Assembly (NCBI GenBank): GCA_003241895.1
Contig: QBLY01000026.1
Span: 1-33,462 of the forward strand
DNA from: Lysobacteraceae bacterium
GTDB lineage: Bacteria; Pseudomonadota; Gammaproteobacteria; Xanthomonadales; Xanthomonadaceae
Direction: 5' to 3'
Length of the DNA: 33,462 bases
Shown here: piece by piece, positions 23,814 through 32,827 of the stretch
Numbering within the stretch: the stretch's first letter is position 1
Layout: every line of letters starts with the position of its first letter
Translations under genes and position numbers: made by a program
The notes under the pieces: generated by a model
Database searches by the model: none
What the model was told of the DNA's origin: nothing
What the model saw: only the letters and a program-made list of their open reading frames with translations

Positions 23814-24454
23814 GGCGCCTGCGCGGCTTCAGCCTGGTGGAGGTGATGTTGGCGACGGCGCTGCTGGCCACCGGCATCGGCCTGGCGTTCGCCACGTTTG
23901 CCAACGCCGCCAAGGCCACCGAGCGCGCCGAGGCCATGGCCCAGCGCAACGAACGCCTGCGCGCCGTACAGTCTTTCCTGCGCCGCCAGGTCGAGGGCGC
24001 ACTGCCGCTGCCCTATGAATTCACCGACGCCACCGGCGAAGCCACGGTGTTCGAGTGCGACGGCCGGACCCTGCGCCTGGTGGCGTCAATGCCCGGCTAT
24101 TTGTCCCGCGGCGGTCCGCACCTGCAGACGTTTGCGCTGGTGCGGAGCGAAGGCGGCCTGCGGCTGGAGTTCACCCACCAGCTGTTGACGCCCGACGGGC
24201 CGCTGGACGCCGATCGCAAGCCCGAAGTGCTGCTCGACGGGATCGCCGAGGGCACGTTCGAAGTGCGCACCCTGGACGATGACGGCGAGCCCGGCGGTTG
24301 GACCGACGACTGGCGACAAATCGACCAGTTCCCGCGCCTGGTGCGGCTGAAGCTGCGCATGCGCGACGAACGCGCGCAGTGGCCCGAACTGGTGACTTCG
24401 CCGCGCCTGGCGCAGACGCCGCTGCCGTCCGCGCGCGACCTGGACGGGCAATGA
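23810..24454 (+). CDS. gspJ: Minor pseudopilin GspJ (XpsJ), GTG start
   Basis: 214 aa. GTG at 23810 overlaps the gspI TGA by three bases and yields the leader VRRLRG then FSLVEVMLATALLATGIGLAFATF with Glu5. The large globular domain includes QSFLRRQVEGALPLPYEF at about 45-62 and repeated beta strands, ending FPRLVRLKLRMRDERAQWPELV, which matches GspJ. The last codons overlap the ATG of gspK (ATGA). Part of the pseudopilus tip. Confidence 0.93.
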   Translation: MRRLRGFSLVEVMLATALLATGIGLAFATFANAAKATERAEAMAQRNERLRAVQSFLRRQVEGALPLPYEFTDATGEATVFECDGRTLRLVASMPGYLSRGGPHLQTFALVRSEGGLRLEFTHQLLTPDGPLDADRKPEVLLDGIAEGTFEVRTLDDDGEPGGWTDDWRQIDQFPRLVRLKLRMRDERAQWPELVTSPRLAQTPLPSARDLDGQ

Positions 24455-25332
24455 AGTCTTCCGCACGCGGCGCCGCCCTGCTCTTGGTGCTCTGGCTGCT
24501 GCTGCTGATGGCGGGGCTGGTGGCGGTGTTCGCCCTGACCTCGCGCACCGAGGCGCTGCAGGGCAGCGCTCTGCGCACGCAGGCGGCCAGCCGGTATGCG
24601 GCCGAGGCGGGCATCGAACTCGCCGCGCTGCGCCTGTCGGGCACTGACCCGGCCAGGGTGTGGATTCCCGACGCCCGGCCTTACCCCTTTGATTTCGAAG
24701 GCTACCGGGTCGAGGTGCGCATCCAGGACGAGGCCGGCAAGGTGGACCTCAATGCGTCCGACGCGTCGCTGCTGACGGCGCTGATGGTCGGGCTGGGCGT
24801 GGACATCGACAAGGCGCGCAACCTTGCCGCCGTGATCCAGGACTGGCGTGATCCCGACGAGCTGCTGTCGATAGAGGGCGGCGCCGAGGATCGCGACTAT
24901 GCGGCGGCAGGCCTGCCCTACGGCGCCAAGGACCAGCCCTTCACCACGATTTCCGAACTGCAGCAGCTGCTCGGCATGGATCGCGAAACCTATCTGCTGC
25001 TGGCGCCGCACGTCACGGTGTTCACGGCCCGGCCGCGGCCCGAGGCCGGGCTGGCGCAGTTGGCCGTGCTGCAGGCCATGGGCCTGGCGCCCGACCAGGC
25101 CGCGCAACTGCTGGCGGCGCGCCAAGCCTGGCAGCCGGGGTTGCCGGTGCCGCTGATGCCCGACGGCACGCCTATCGCCGTGGTCGGTTCGGGAACGTAT
25201 AGTGTCGCCAGCCGCGCCAGCCGTCCCGACGGCAACGGCGTCGAAGTGATCGCCGCGCTGAGAATTGGTGCCGGCCTGGGCTTCGGCCAACTTTATGCGC
25301 CGCTGTCCTGGCGGACGGGAGAACCCGATTGA
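24451..25332 (+). CDS. gspK: Minor pseudopilin GspK (XpsK)
   Basis: 293 aa. Leader MKSSARG, then AALLLVLWLLLLMAGLVAVF; as usual for GspK there is no Glu at mature position 5, fitting its place at the very tip. The mature part has YAAEAGIELAALRL, then VRIQDEAGKVDLNASDASLL, the VIQDWRDPDELLSIEGGAEDRDYAA metal-binding stretch, and a helical insertion (SELQQLLGMDRETYLLLAPHVTVF). ATG overlaps the gspJ stop, and its own TGA shares a base with the gspL ATG. Confidence 0.94.
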   Translation: MKSSARGAALLLVLWLLLLMAGLVAVFALTSRTEALQGSALRTQAASRYAAEAGIELAALRLSGTDPARVWIPDARPYPFDFEGYRVEVRIQDEAGKVDLNASDASLLTALMVGLGVDIDKARNLAAVIQDWRDPDELLSIEGGAEDRDYAAAGLPYGAKDQPFTTISELQQLLGMDRETYLLLAPHVTVFTARPRPEAGLAQLAVLQAMGLAPDQAAQLLAARQAWQPGLPVPLMPDGTPIAVVGSGTYSVASRASRPDGNGVEVIAALRIGAGLGFGQLYAPLSWRTGEPD

Positions 25333-26468
25333 TGCCCGCCGCCGACCGACTTTCGAGCCTGCTCGACCCGATCACGCTTCGGCTGGCCCGCACGTCGCTG
25401 CCGGCGCGTTCGCGCGAAGCGATGGCAGCGCTGCTGTTGCTGCTGCCGGCCCGGCTGCGCGCGTGGGTGGAAGGCGACGACCAGCGGCTGTTCCTGCTGC
25501 GCCAGGGCGGGGACGTGGCGCTGGTGGCCGCGGGCCGTCGCGGTGACGCCGCGCTGGGTACGCTGCCGCTCGACGACGCCAGCGTGCTCGAGCAGGCCCG
25601 CGAGCGCCTGGACGGCAGCGCCGTGCCCCGCTGGCTGCTGCTGCCGGTGTCGCAGGTGCTGCGCCGCCGCCTGGCGCTGCCCTTCGCCGCCGAGTCGCGG
25701 CTGCGGGAAGTGCTGGCGTTCGAACTCGATCGCCAGACGCCGTTCTCGGCCGACCAGGTGAGCTACCACGGCCGCGTGCTGGCGCGTGATCCGGCCGCCC
25801 AGCAGCTGGACGTGGAGCTGCTGGTGCTGCCGCGTACCCGGCTTGATGCCGAAGTGCTGGCGCTGGGAACGCTGGGCGCCAACCTGGCCGGCGTGGACGT
25901 GATCGATTCCAACGGTTTTCGGCTGGGCGTGAACCTGCTGCCCGAGGCGCGCCGCGAACGCCGCCAGGATCCGGTGCGCCGGCTGAACCTGGCGCTGGCG
26001 GCGGTGGCGGGCGTGGCGCTGTTCGCCACCCTGCTGTTGACGCTGGCCAATCGCCGCGACTTGCGCGACGATTTCCGCGCCAAGGTGGAAGTGGCCACGG
26101 CCGAGGCGCGCCAGGCCCGCGTGCTGCGCAACCAGCTGCAGGCGTCGGCGCAGGCGGCGAACTTCCTCGCGGCCAGGCGCGCCAGTCGGCCCACCATGCT
26201 TGAAGTACTCGACGACCTCACGCGCCGCATTCCCGACGACACCACGCTCGACAAGCTCGTCATCAACGACGACAACCTGGTGATGGTGGGCCACAGCAGC
26301 GCGGCGCCGGCGCTGGTGGCGCTGCTGCAGGCGTCGCCGCTGCTGGTGGAGCCGGCCCTGTCGGGCGCGGTGCAGGCCGACCCGCGCACCGGGCGCGATC
26401 GATTCACCCTGGCCGCCCGCATCGCCGTCAAGCCCAGCCCGGAGGCCGCCGATGCGCCCCGTCCCTGA
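25332..26468 (+). CDS. gspL: Type II secretion protein GspL (XpsL)
   Basis: 378 aa from ATG 25332 (TGATG junction with gspK). The cytoplasmic N-terminal part (about 1-215) is the actin-like fold that recruits GspE; REVLAFELDRQTPFSADQV at about 125-143 is characteristic of GspL/PilM-N type proteins. One membrane helix at about 217-239, then a heptad-rich stretch (RRDLRDDFRAKVEVATAEARQ) and a periplasmic ferredoxin-like domain with LEVLDDLTRRIPDDTTLDKLVI. In Xanthomonas XpsL contacts XpsE, XpsM and XpsN. It overlaps gspM by 17 bases. Confidence 0.9.
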   Translation: MPAADRLSSLLDPITLRLARTSLPARSREAMAALLLLLPARLRAWVEGDDQRLFLLRQGGDVALVAAGRRGDAALGTLPLDDASVLEQARERLDGSAVPRWLLLPVSQVLRRRLALPFAAESRLREVLAFELDRQTPFSADQVSYHGRVLARDPAAQQLDVELLVLPRTRLDAEVLALGTLGANLAGVDVIDSNGFRLGVNLLPEARRERRQDPVRRLNLALAAVAGVALFATLLLTLANRRDLRDDFRAKVEVATAEARQARVLRNQLQASAQAANFLAARRASRPTMLEVLDDLTRRIPDDTTLDKLVINDDNLVMVGHSSAAPALVALLQASPLLVEPALSGAVQADPRTGRDRFTLAARIAVKPSPEAADAPRP

Positions 26469-27045
26469 GCGCGCCCGGACCCTGGCCGTCGCCGCCGCGG
26501 TGGTCGCCGTGGCCTACCTGGTGCTGCTGCACTGGTGGTGGACCGCGCCGATGCTGGCGATGGGCAACGAGATCGCCACGCTGCGCGACCAGGAGCTGGC
26601 GCTGCGCATGGAAATCGCCCAGCGTCCCGAACTCGAGCGCGAGCTGGCGCGCGTGCGCGAGTTCGAAGCCGGCAATCCCGGCTTCCTGCCCGAAACCAAC
26701 AAGCAGCTGGCCACGGCGGCGCTGGTGCAGCGGCTGGAGTCGGTGGTCGCGGCCGCCAGCCCGCAGCCGGGCCGCTGCCAGATCACCGCACGCACCCCGT
26801 CCGAAGCGCGCACGCAGGACCCGTTCACCCGCGCCACCGTGCAGGTGCGGCTGCGCTGCGGCGTGGCTGAACTGGGCGCCGTGCTGCATGCGCTTGAAAG
26901 CGACAGCCCGCAGCTGTTCGTCGACAACCTCGACCTGATCTCGCGCAGCAGCTACCTGGGTGCCAGCCTGGACGGCGCCGGTGTCGAGGTGGGCTTCGAC
27001 CTTTACGGTTACCTGAGCACGCCCTCGGAGGTGCCACGTGGTTAG
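26452..27045 (+). CDS. gspM: Type II secretion protein GspM (XpsM)
   Basis: 197 aa. ATG with GGAGG six bases upstream, inside the end of gspL. A single membrane helix (about 10-32, LAVAAAVVAVAYLVLLHWWW), a coiled-coil segment (about 38-72, NEIATLRDQELALRMEIAQR then LERELARVREFE) and a periplasmic ferredoxin-like domain with two cysteines (GRCQITAR, LRCGVAEL). The position between gspL and xpsN and the topology fit XpsM, which bridges XpsL and XpsN. Confidence 0.9.
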   Translation: MRPVPERARTLAVAAAVVAVAYLVLLHWWWTAPMLAMGNEIATLRDQELALRMEIAQRPELERELARVREFEAGNPGFLPETNKQLATAALVQRLESVVAAASPQPGRCQITARTPSEARTQDPFTRATVQVRLRCGVAELGAVLHALESDSPQLFVDNLDLISRSSYLGASLDGAGVEVGFDLYGYLSTPSEVPRG

Positions 27046-27805
27046 CGCCCTTCGTCCCGCCGGCGCGCTGTTGGCCGCCATCGCCGCGTGGGGGCTTTGT
27101 CTCGCGGTGCTGGCAGTGCTGGGACTGGGCGGCCGGGTGGGGCCGCATCCTGCCGACGGCGCGCTGACGCCGGCGCTGCCGGTGGTGACGCTGGACGCCG
27201 TGGGCTCGCGCGTGGGCGCGGCCAGTGACTACCTGGAAGTAGGCAACCGACCGCTGTTCGGCCGCGACCGGCGCCCCGCGCCCATGAACGCCGACGCGGG
27301 CGACGCCGCGGCGCCGCTGGAGGTGAACCTCACCAGCGTGCTGATTACCGCCGGGCTAAAGCTGGCCATCGTGCAGAACACCAGCGACGGCGCCAGCCGC
27401 CGGGTGCGCCTGGGCGACGTGCTGGAAGGCACGGCCTGGCGCCTGGTCCAGTTGGAACCGCGGCGCGCGGTGTTTGAAGGGCCAGAAGGCCAGCGCGAAC
27501 TGGCGCTGCGCGTGTTCGACGGTGCCGGCGGCCAATCGCCCACGGCACAGGCCGGCTCCGGCGTCGGTGGCCCGGTTTCCATGCCGTCTGGCGCCACGGC
27601 GCCCAACAAGCCCGACGCCGCAACCGGCGCGGCCGTGGCCACCGACACCCCCGGGCAGGGCGCCGCGCTCGGCATTCCGGCGGTGGCGCCCGTCACCCCC
27701 GACGAACAGGTCGAAGCGATCCGTCGCCGCATTGAAGCCAGGCGCGCCATGCGGGCCGCCGAAGCGGCGGCCGAGCAGGCGGCTTCGGAAAAGGCAAACA
27801 GGTAA
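27038..27805 (+). CDS. xpsN: GspC-like XpsN of the T2SS, GTG start
   Basis: 255 aa. GTG with GGAGG six bases upstream; overlaps gspM by eight bases. A membrane helix at about 8-30, a linker, then the GspC homology-region domain (about 85-165: EVNLTSVLITAGLKLAIVQN, RVRLGDVLEGTAWRLVQLEP, RRAVFEGPEGQRELALRVFD). In place of the PDZ domain of many GspC proteins the C-terminus is a Pro/Ala linker and a charged helix (EQVEAIRRRIEARRAMRAAE). In Xanthomonas, XpsN does the job of GspC, contacting XpsL, XpsM and the secretin; its place before gspD agrees. It may be annotated elsewhere as GspN or GspC. Confidence 0.85.
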   Translation: MVSALRPAGALLAAIAAWGLCLAVLAVLGLGGRVGPHPADGALTPALPVVTLDAVGSRVGAASDYLEVGNRPLFGRDRRPAPMNADAGDAAAPLEVNLTSVLITAGLKLAIVQNTSDGASRRVRLGDVLEGTAWRLVQLEPRRAVFEGPEGQRELALRVFDGAGGQSPTAQAGSGVGGPVSMPSGATAPNKPDAATGAAVATDTPGQGAALGIPAVAPVTPDEQVEAIRRRIEARRAMRAAEAAAEQAASEKANR

Positions 27806-27814
27806 AGTGAAGTG

Positions 27815-30004
27815 ATGACCAGACTCCCGTCCGCCGTGCCCGCCCTGGGCCTCGCCCTGATCGTATTCATCTCCGGCTGCGCCACCGTGGCTGCGCCGCA
27901 GGTACGCCGCGGCGACGACCCGCTGGCCGGCGTCGAGCCGGCGCGCAGCGCGGAAACCACCGCGCCGGTCGCCTCGGCCACCGGTCCCGCCCAGGCCAAC
28001 GGCCCGCGCCTCACGCCCGGCACCGGCATGGTGATCAACCAGCGCGCCGCCTCCGCGCCGGCGCCGTCGCTCGATTCCACGGGCGAGGCCACGTTCAACT
28101 TCGAAGGCGAATCGGTGCACGCGGTGGTCAAGGCCATCCTGGGCGACCTGCTGCAGCAGAACTACGTCATCGCGCCCAACGTGCAGGGCCAGGTAACGCT
28201 GGCCACGCCGCGACCGGTCAATGCCGCGCAGGCCCTGAGCCTGCTGGAGATGGTGCTGGGCTGGAACAACGCGCGCCTGGTCTGGTCCGACGGCCGCTAC
28301 AGCGTGCTGCCCACCGACCAGGCCATCGCCGGCAACCTTTCGCCGCGCACCGGCAGCGCCGCCAATGCCCGCGGCTACGAAGTGCGCGCCGTGCCGCTGC
28401 AGTACATCTCGGCGGCCGAGATGAAGAAGGTGCTCGAGCCCTACGCACGCCCCAATGCCGTGGTCAGCGTGGACAACGCCCGCAACCTGATCGTGCTGGC
28501 CGGCACCCGCGCTGAACTGCAGAACTACCTGCGCACCGTCGAGATTTTCGACGTGGACTGGCTGGCGGGCATGTCGGTGGGCGTATTCCCGCTGCAGTCG
28601 GCGCAGGCCAGCAAGATCGTCGACGAACTCAACGGCGTGTTCGGCGAAGGCGGCAGCACGCCGGTGTCGGGCATGTTCCGCTTCATGCCGCTGGAAGGGC
28701 AGAACGCGGTGCTGGTGATCACGCCGCAGGCGCGCTACCTGCGCGAGGCGCAAACCTGGATCGAGCGCCTGGACGCCGGCGGTGGCGAAGGCGCGCGGCT
28801 TTACACCTATGAAGTGCTTTACATGAAGGCCACCGACCTGGCCGACCAGCTGGGCCAGGTGTTTGGCGGCGCCAGTGGCGCATCGGCCAGCCGCACGCAG
28901 GGAAACGCGTCGCCGTCCATCATGCCGGGCCTGGAGCCGGTGCAGATCCGCTCCATTGACACGCCCGCGCCGGATGCCGCGGGTGCCAAGGGCCGCGAGG
29001 CGGCGGCGCAGGCCGCCAACGCCGCGTCCGGCAACCGCGGCGGCGACGGCATTGCGCTGGGCAACGACGACGACGTGTCCATCAGCGCGGTGGAAGCCAG
29101 CAACGCGCTGCTGGTGCGCGCCAGCCCGGGCCAGTGGGAATCGATCCGCCGCGCCATCGAGCGGCTCGACACCATGCCGCTGCAGGTGCACATCGAGGCG
29201 CAGGTGGTCGAGGTGCAGCTCACCGGTGAATTGAGCTACGGCGTCAATTGGTTCTTCGAGAACGCTGTCACCGACGTGGCCGACCTGCCCAGCGCCCAGG
29301 GCCGCAGCATCTGGGGCGACATCGCCGGAACCATCGGCGGCGAAGGCGTGGGCTGGACCTTCCTGGGCAAGAACGCCGCGGCCGTCATCACCGCGCTCGA
29401 CGACGTGTCCGACGTGCGCCTGCTTTCCACGCCTTCGGTGGTGGTGCGCAACAATGCCGAAGCCAAGCTCGACGTCGGCACCAAGATCCCGGTCAACTCC
29501 ACCAGCTTCAACCCCATCAACGGCGAGGTCCCCGGCTCGGGCACCGGCAGCTTCACCCAGACGCAGTACCTCGACACGGGCGTGATCCTCACGGTGACCC
29601 CGCGCATCAGCCGCGACGGCACGGTGTTCATGGAGATCGAACAGGAAGTGAGTTCCCCCGGTCCGCCGCGCGCCGGCGACCCCACCGGCAACCTGCCCAT
29701 CAACAAGCGCAGCCTGATCACCGAGGCGGCCATCAAGAGCGGCGAGACCGTGATGCTGGCCGGCCTGATCACCGAAGGCACCACCGTGGGCAGCAGCGGT
29801 TTCCCGGGCTTGAGCCGCCTGCCGGTGGTGGGCGGACTGTTCGGGACCCGGTCGCGCACTTCTAACCGGTCGGAAGTGATCATCCTGGTCACCCCGCGCG
29901 TGATCCGCGACCCGGCCGAGGCCCGAAAGCTCACCGACGAGTACGGCGAACGCTTCCGCGCCCTGGACCCGATCCGCGCCGAGCCCGCCGCTTCGAAGCG
30001 CTGA
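27815..30004 (+). CDS. gspD: Type II secretion secretin GspD (XpsD), lipoprotein
   Basis: 729 aa from ATG 27815 (a GTG one codon earlier is possible). Forms the outer-membrane channel. Signal peptide with lipobox ISGC, Cys22: the secretin is lipidated, as known for XpsD, so it need not rely on a pilotin. N0 (about 90-175), N1 (about 188-250), N2 (about 255-325) and N3 (about 330-470; its loop holds a long Gly/Ala/Ser insertion), then the secretin beta domain with LLSTPSVVVRNNAEAKLDVG, VILTVTPRIS, and GETVMLAGLITEG. It ends shortly after VTPRVIRDPAEARKL, without a long pilotin-binding S-domain. Last T2SS gene; only one base separates it from the ABC permease. Confidence 0.96.
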   Translation: MTRLPSAVPALGLALIVFISGCATVAAPQVRRGDDPLAGVEPARSAETTAPVASATGPAQANGPRLTPGTGMVINQRAASAPAPSLDSTGEATFNFEGESVHAVVKAILGDLLQQNYVIAPNVQGQVTLATPRPVNAAQALSLLEMVLGWNNARLVWSDGRYSVLPTDQAIAGNLSPRTGSAANARGYEVRAVPLQYISAAEMKKVLEPYARPNAVVSVDNARNLIVLAGTRAELQNYLRTVEIFDVDWLAGMSVGVFPLQSAQASKIVDELNGVFGEGGSTPVSGMFRFMPLEGQNAVLVITPQARYLREAQTWIERLDAGGGEGARLYTYEVLYMKATDLADQLGQVFGGASGASASRTQGNASPSIMPGLEPVQIRSIDTPAPDAAGAKGREAAAQAANAASGNRGGDGIALGNDDDVSISAVEASNALLVRASPGQWESIRRAIERLDTMPLQVHIEAQVVEVQLTGELSYGVNWFFENAVTDVADLPSAQGRSIWGDIAGTIGGEGVGWTFLGKNAAAVITALDDVSDVRLLSTPSVVVRNNAEAKLDVGTKIPVNSTSFNPINGEVPGSGTGSFTQTQYLDTGVILTVTPRISRDGTVFMEIEQEVSSPGPPRAGDPTGNLPINKRSLITEAAIKSGETVMLAGLITEGTTVGSSGFPGLSRLPVVGGLFGTRSRTSNRSEVIILVTPRVIRDPAEARKLTDEYGERFRALDPIRAEPAASKR

Positions 30005-30005
30005 C

Positions 30006-30776
30006 ATGGTGCCGGCCACGCGCGCCGTTTTCCGCGAGCTGCTGCGGCGGGAACTGGAAGAGCGCTATCGCGGCAGCCTGCTCGGTGCCGCCTGGCTGGT
30101 GCTGCTGCCGCTGCTGCAGCTGGCGGTGTTGGCCTGGGTGTTCGGCCAGCTGATGCCGGCGCGCGCGCACGGCGGTGAACTCCCTTACGCCGCTTTCCTC
30201 GCGCTGGGCCTGTGGCCCTGGAACCTGTTCGCCAACGCCGCCAATCGCGGCGTCACCGCGCTTACCGACAACGCCGCGCTCATCGGCAAGGTGGCCGTGC
30301 CGCACGTGCTGTACGTGGACGTGCGCGTCGCCGCCAGCGTGGCGGTGGACCTGGCCGGCTTCGTGCTGGTGCTGGCGGTGCTGCTGGCGTTCGGCGTCGG
30401 GCTGTCGCCGTCGGGCCTGCCGGCCACCGTGGCGGCGCTGGCCGTGGTGGCGGTGTACGCGCTGGCAGCGGCGCGGCTGCTGGCGGTGCTGCAGGTGTTC
30501 CTGCGCGACATCGCCGCGGTGATCGGCCAGCTGCTGGTGCTGGGTTTCTTCCTCACGCCGATCCTGTACGACCGCAGCCTGATGCCGGCTGCCGCCGCCA
30601 AGTGGCTGGCCATCAACCCGCTGGTGGCGCCGGTGGAAACCGTGCGCCGCGCGCTGTCGGGCGGCGCGCCCGACTGGCTGGCGCTGGGCCTGAGCCTGGC
30701 GGTGGGCGTGGCGCTGCTGGTGCTGGCGAACGTGTTCTTCCGGCGTGCCCGCAGCCACCTGGAGGACTTCCTGTGA
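30006..30776 (+). CDS. wzm: Polysaccharide-export ABC-2 permease (Wzm type)
   Basis: 256 aa. Membrane part of an ABC exporter for lipid-linked O-antigen or another surface glycan. The N-terminal amphipathic ELLRRELEERYRGSLLGAAW is the family hallmark (RYRGSxLG), followed by about six membrane helices (about 28-50, 60-80, 110-135, 142-165, 172-192, 228-248), with LTPILYD and NPLVAPVETVRRAL in the late conserved region. The ATG is one base after the gspD stop; the TGA overlaps the GTG of the ATPase. The glycan exported cannot be told from the sequence. Confidence 0.9.
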   Translation: MVPATRAVFRELLRRELEERYRGSLLGAAWLVLLPLLQLAVLAWVFGQLMPARAHGGELPYAAFLALGLWPWNLFANAANRGVTALTDNAALIGKVAVPHVLYVDVRVAASVAVDLAGFVLVLAVLLAFGVGLSPSGLPATVAALAVVAVYALAAARLLAVLQVFLRDIAAVIGQLLVLGFFLTPILYDRSLMPAAAAKWLAINPLVAPVETVRRALSGGAPDWLALGLSLAVGVALLVLANVFFRRARSHLEDFL

Positions 30777-31963
30777 CCGCGCCGCCGCTGGTGGAGGCCG
30801 TGGGCCTGGCCAAGCGCTACCCGGTGCTGGGCCACAGCGGTGACCGCGCCAGTGCGCTTTGGGACGTGCTGCGCGGGCGCAAGCCGCGGCGCGTGGTGAG
30901 CGTGCTCGAGGGCGTCGACCTGCAGGTGCACGCCGGCGAATCGCTGGCCATCATCGGCGAGAACGGCGCCGGGAAATCCACCCTGCTCAAGCTGATCACC
31001 GGCGTGCTGACGCCCAGCGAAGGCAGCGTGCGTACGCGCGGCACGGTGGGTGCGCTGCTGGAGCTGGGCGCCGGCTTCCATCCCGAACTCAGCGGCCGCG
31101 ACAACGTACGCCTGTCGGCGGCGCTGCACGGCATGGACGCCGGCACGCTGGCGGCGAAGATGCCCGAGATCGAAGCCTTCGCCGACATCGGCAGCTACAT
31201 CGACGAGCCGGTGAAGCACTACTCGTCGGGCATGGTGGTGCGGCTGGGCTTCGCGGTGGTGGCGGCGGTGCGGCCGGCGCTGCTGATCACCGACGAAGTG
31301 CTGGCGGTGGGCGACGAGGGCTTCCAGCGCAAATGCATCCGCTGGCTCGACGATTACCTGGCCGGCGGCGGCACGCTGCTGCTGGTGTCGCACAGCCTTT
31401 ACCACGTGCAGAAGCTTTGCCGCCGCGCGCTATGGCTGCATGAAGGCCGCGTGGCCGCGCAGGGCGACGTGTTCGAGGTCAGCCAGCGCTACCTGGCATC
31501 GCAGGAGGCCAAGCAGAAAGGCGAAACGGTCGTGCCGGAATCGTTGGCGCAGCTGGAGTACTCGGTGGAGTCGGTCACCATCAACGACGTGGCCGGCAGC
31601 GGCGCAGTGGCGGTGGTGGCGGGTGACCAGCTGGTGCAGGACGTGGTGCTGCGCAGCCGCGACGGGAGTACGCCGGTGCTGCTCAACGGCTGGATGCGCG
31701 CCGACGGCACGCCGGTGTACGGGGTGAGTTCGGAAATGGACGGCGTGCCGGCGCAGGCGCTGGGTGAAGGCCGATTCCGGTTCCGCCTGTGTTTCGATGC
31801 GCTGCCGCTGCTGCCCGGCAGCTATCGCCTGCGCGCCAGCGCGCTGGACACCGAGGGCCTGTGCCTGTTCGACACCCTGGACCGTGAGGTCAGCGTCACC
31901 GGCCCCGCGCGTGAATACGGCCTGGTGCGCCTGCCGCATCGCTGGCTGGAGCCCGGCCAATGA
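30773..31963 (+). CDS. wzt: Polysaccharide-export ATPase with C-terminal glycan-binding domain (Wzt type)
   Basis: 396 aa. GTG at 30773 overlaps the permease stop (GTGA). Nucleotide-binding domain, residues 1-245: Walker A GENGAGKST (62-70), the variant signature HYSSGM (149-154) typical of O-antigen exporters, Walker B LLITDE (170-175), and the H-loop His in LVSHS. After a linker, residues about 260-396 form an added beta-sandwich-like domain (SVTINDVAG, QDVVLRSR, FRFRLCFDALPLLPGSYRLRASALD), as in Wzt proteins that recognise the capped non-reducing end of the glycan before export. Followed by an overlapping glycosyltransferase gene. Confidence 0.9.
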   Translation: MTAPPLVEAVGLAKRYPVLGHSGDRASALWDVLRGRKPRRVVSVLEGVDLQVHAGESLAIIGENGAGKSTLLKLITGVLTPSEGSVRTRGTVGALLELGAGFHPELSGRDNVRLSAALHGMDAGTLAAKMPEIEAFADIGSYIDEPVKHYSSGMVVRLGFAVVAAVRPALLITDEVLAVGDEGFQRKCIRWLDDYLAGGGTLLLVSHSLYHVQKLCRRALWLHEGRVAAQGDVFEVSQRYLASQEAKQKGETVVPESLAQLEYSVESVTINDVAGSGAVAVVAGDQLVQDVVLRSRDGSTPVLLNGWMRADGTPVYGVSSEMDGVPAQALGEGRFRFRLCFDALPLLPGSYRLRASALDTEGLCLFDTLDREVSVTGPAREYGLVRLPHRWLEPGQ

Positions 31964-32817
31964 GCGCGCTGCCCACCGTGGTGGTGCCGGTGCACAACGC
32001 GCTTGACGCACTGGATGCCTGCCTGGCCTCGCTGGACCGCACGCTGCCCGAGGGCGCCCGCGTACTGCTGGCCGACGACCACTCCAGCGACCCGCGCATC
32101 GCGCCCCTGGTCGAGGGCTGGTGCCGGCGCACGCGCCTGGACGCGCGCCACGTGCGCCGCGACCGCAACCTGGGGTTCCCGGCCAACTGCAACGCGGCCT
32201 TTGCCGACACCGGCGGCGACGACGTGGTGCTGCTCAATTCCGACACGCTGGCCACCGTCGGCTGGCTGCAGCAGATCGCGCGCTGCGCCGACAGCGACCC
32301 ACGCATCGCCACCATCACCCCGTGGTCGAACAACGCCGAAATCTGTTCGTTCCCGCGCTTTTGCGAAGACAACCCGGCGCCCGACCACCCCGATGCCGTC
32401 GCCGAGGCGGCTGCCGGCCTGGCGCCGGTGGAGTACCCGGAGCTGCCGACGGCCGTCGGTTTTTGCATGTACGTGCGGCGTGCGGCGCTGCGCCGGATCG
32501 GCGGTTTCGACGCCGAGACCTTCGGCCGCGGCTACGGCGAGGAGAACGACTTCTGCCTGCGCGCGGCCGCCATGGGCTGGCGCAACGTGCTGTGCGAAAC
32601 CGCCTATGTGGTGCACCAGGGCGGCGCCTCGTTCGCGCCGCTGGACCTGGCGCCCGGCGGCGAAAACCTCGAGCGGCTGCTGGCGCGCTGGCCCGACTAC
32701 AACGAGCGCATCGCCCGTTTCATCATGGCCGACCCGCTGGCGCCGCTGCGCCTGCGCCTGCTCGAGCGCATGCAGGCGCTGGCGGCGTCGGGCCCGCAGC
32801 GCGACCTGTTCGGCTAG
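31960..32817 (+). CDS. Family 2 glycosyltransferase
   Basis: 285 aa. ATG overlaps the wzt stop (ATGA). A GT-A fold: TVVVPVHNALDALDACLASL at the start, LADDHSSD (39-46) for nucleotide-sugar binding, RNLGFPANCNAAF at about 69-81, VVLLNSDT (89-96) as the DxD-equivalent (NSD), a late GFCMYVRRAALRRIGGFD at about 167-184, and GYGEENDFCLRAAAMGW, a typical catalytic ED region of rhamnosyl- or galactosyltransferase-like GT2 proteins. No membrane anchor. The sugar and acceptor are unknown; the setting suggests assembly of the glycan exported by the upstream ABC pair. Confidence 0.88.
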   Translation: MSALPTVVVPVHNALDALDACLASLDRTLPEGARVLLADDHSSDPRIAPLVEGWCRRTRLDARHVRRDRNLGFPANCNAAFADTGGDDVVLLNSDTLATVGWLQQIARCADSDPRIATITPWSNNAEICSFPRFCEDNPAPDHPDAVAEAAAGLAPVEYPELPTAVGFCMYVRRAALRRIGGFDAETFGRGYGEENDFCLRAAAMGWRNVLCETAYVVHQGGASFAPLDLAPGGENLERLLARWPDYNERIARFIMADPLAPLRLRLLERMQALAASGPQRDLFG

Positions 32818-32827
32818 CATTCGGCCA

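Noticed and set aside
27356-30019. 887-codon open frame antisense to gspD and xpsN
   Set aside because: Same shadow effect: arginine/histidine/glycine-rich, no ribosome-binding site, and it covers two well-supported secretion genes.
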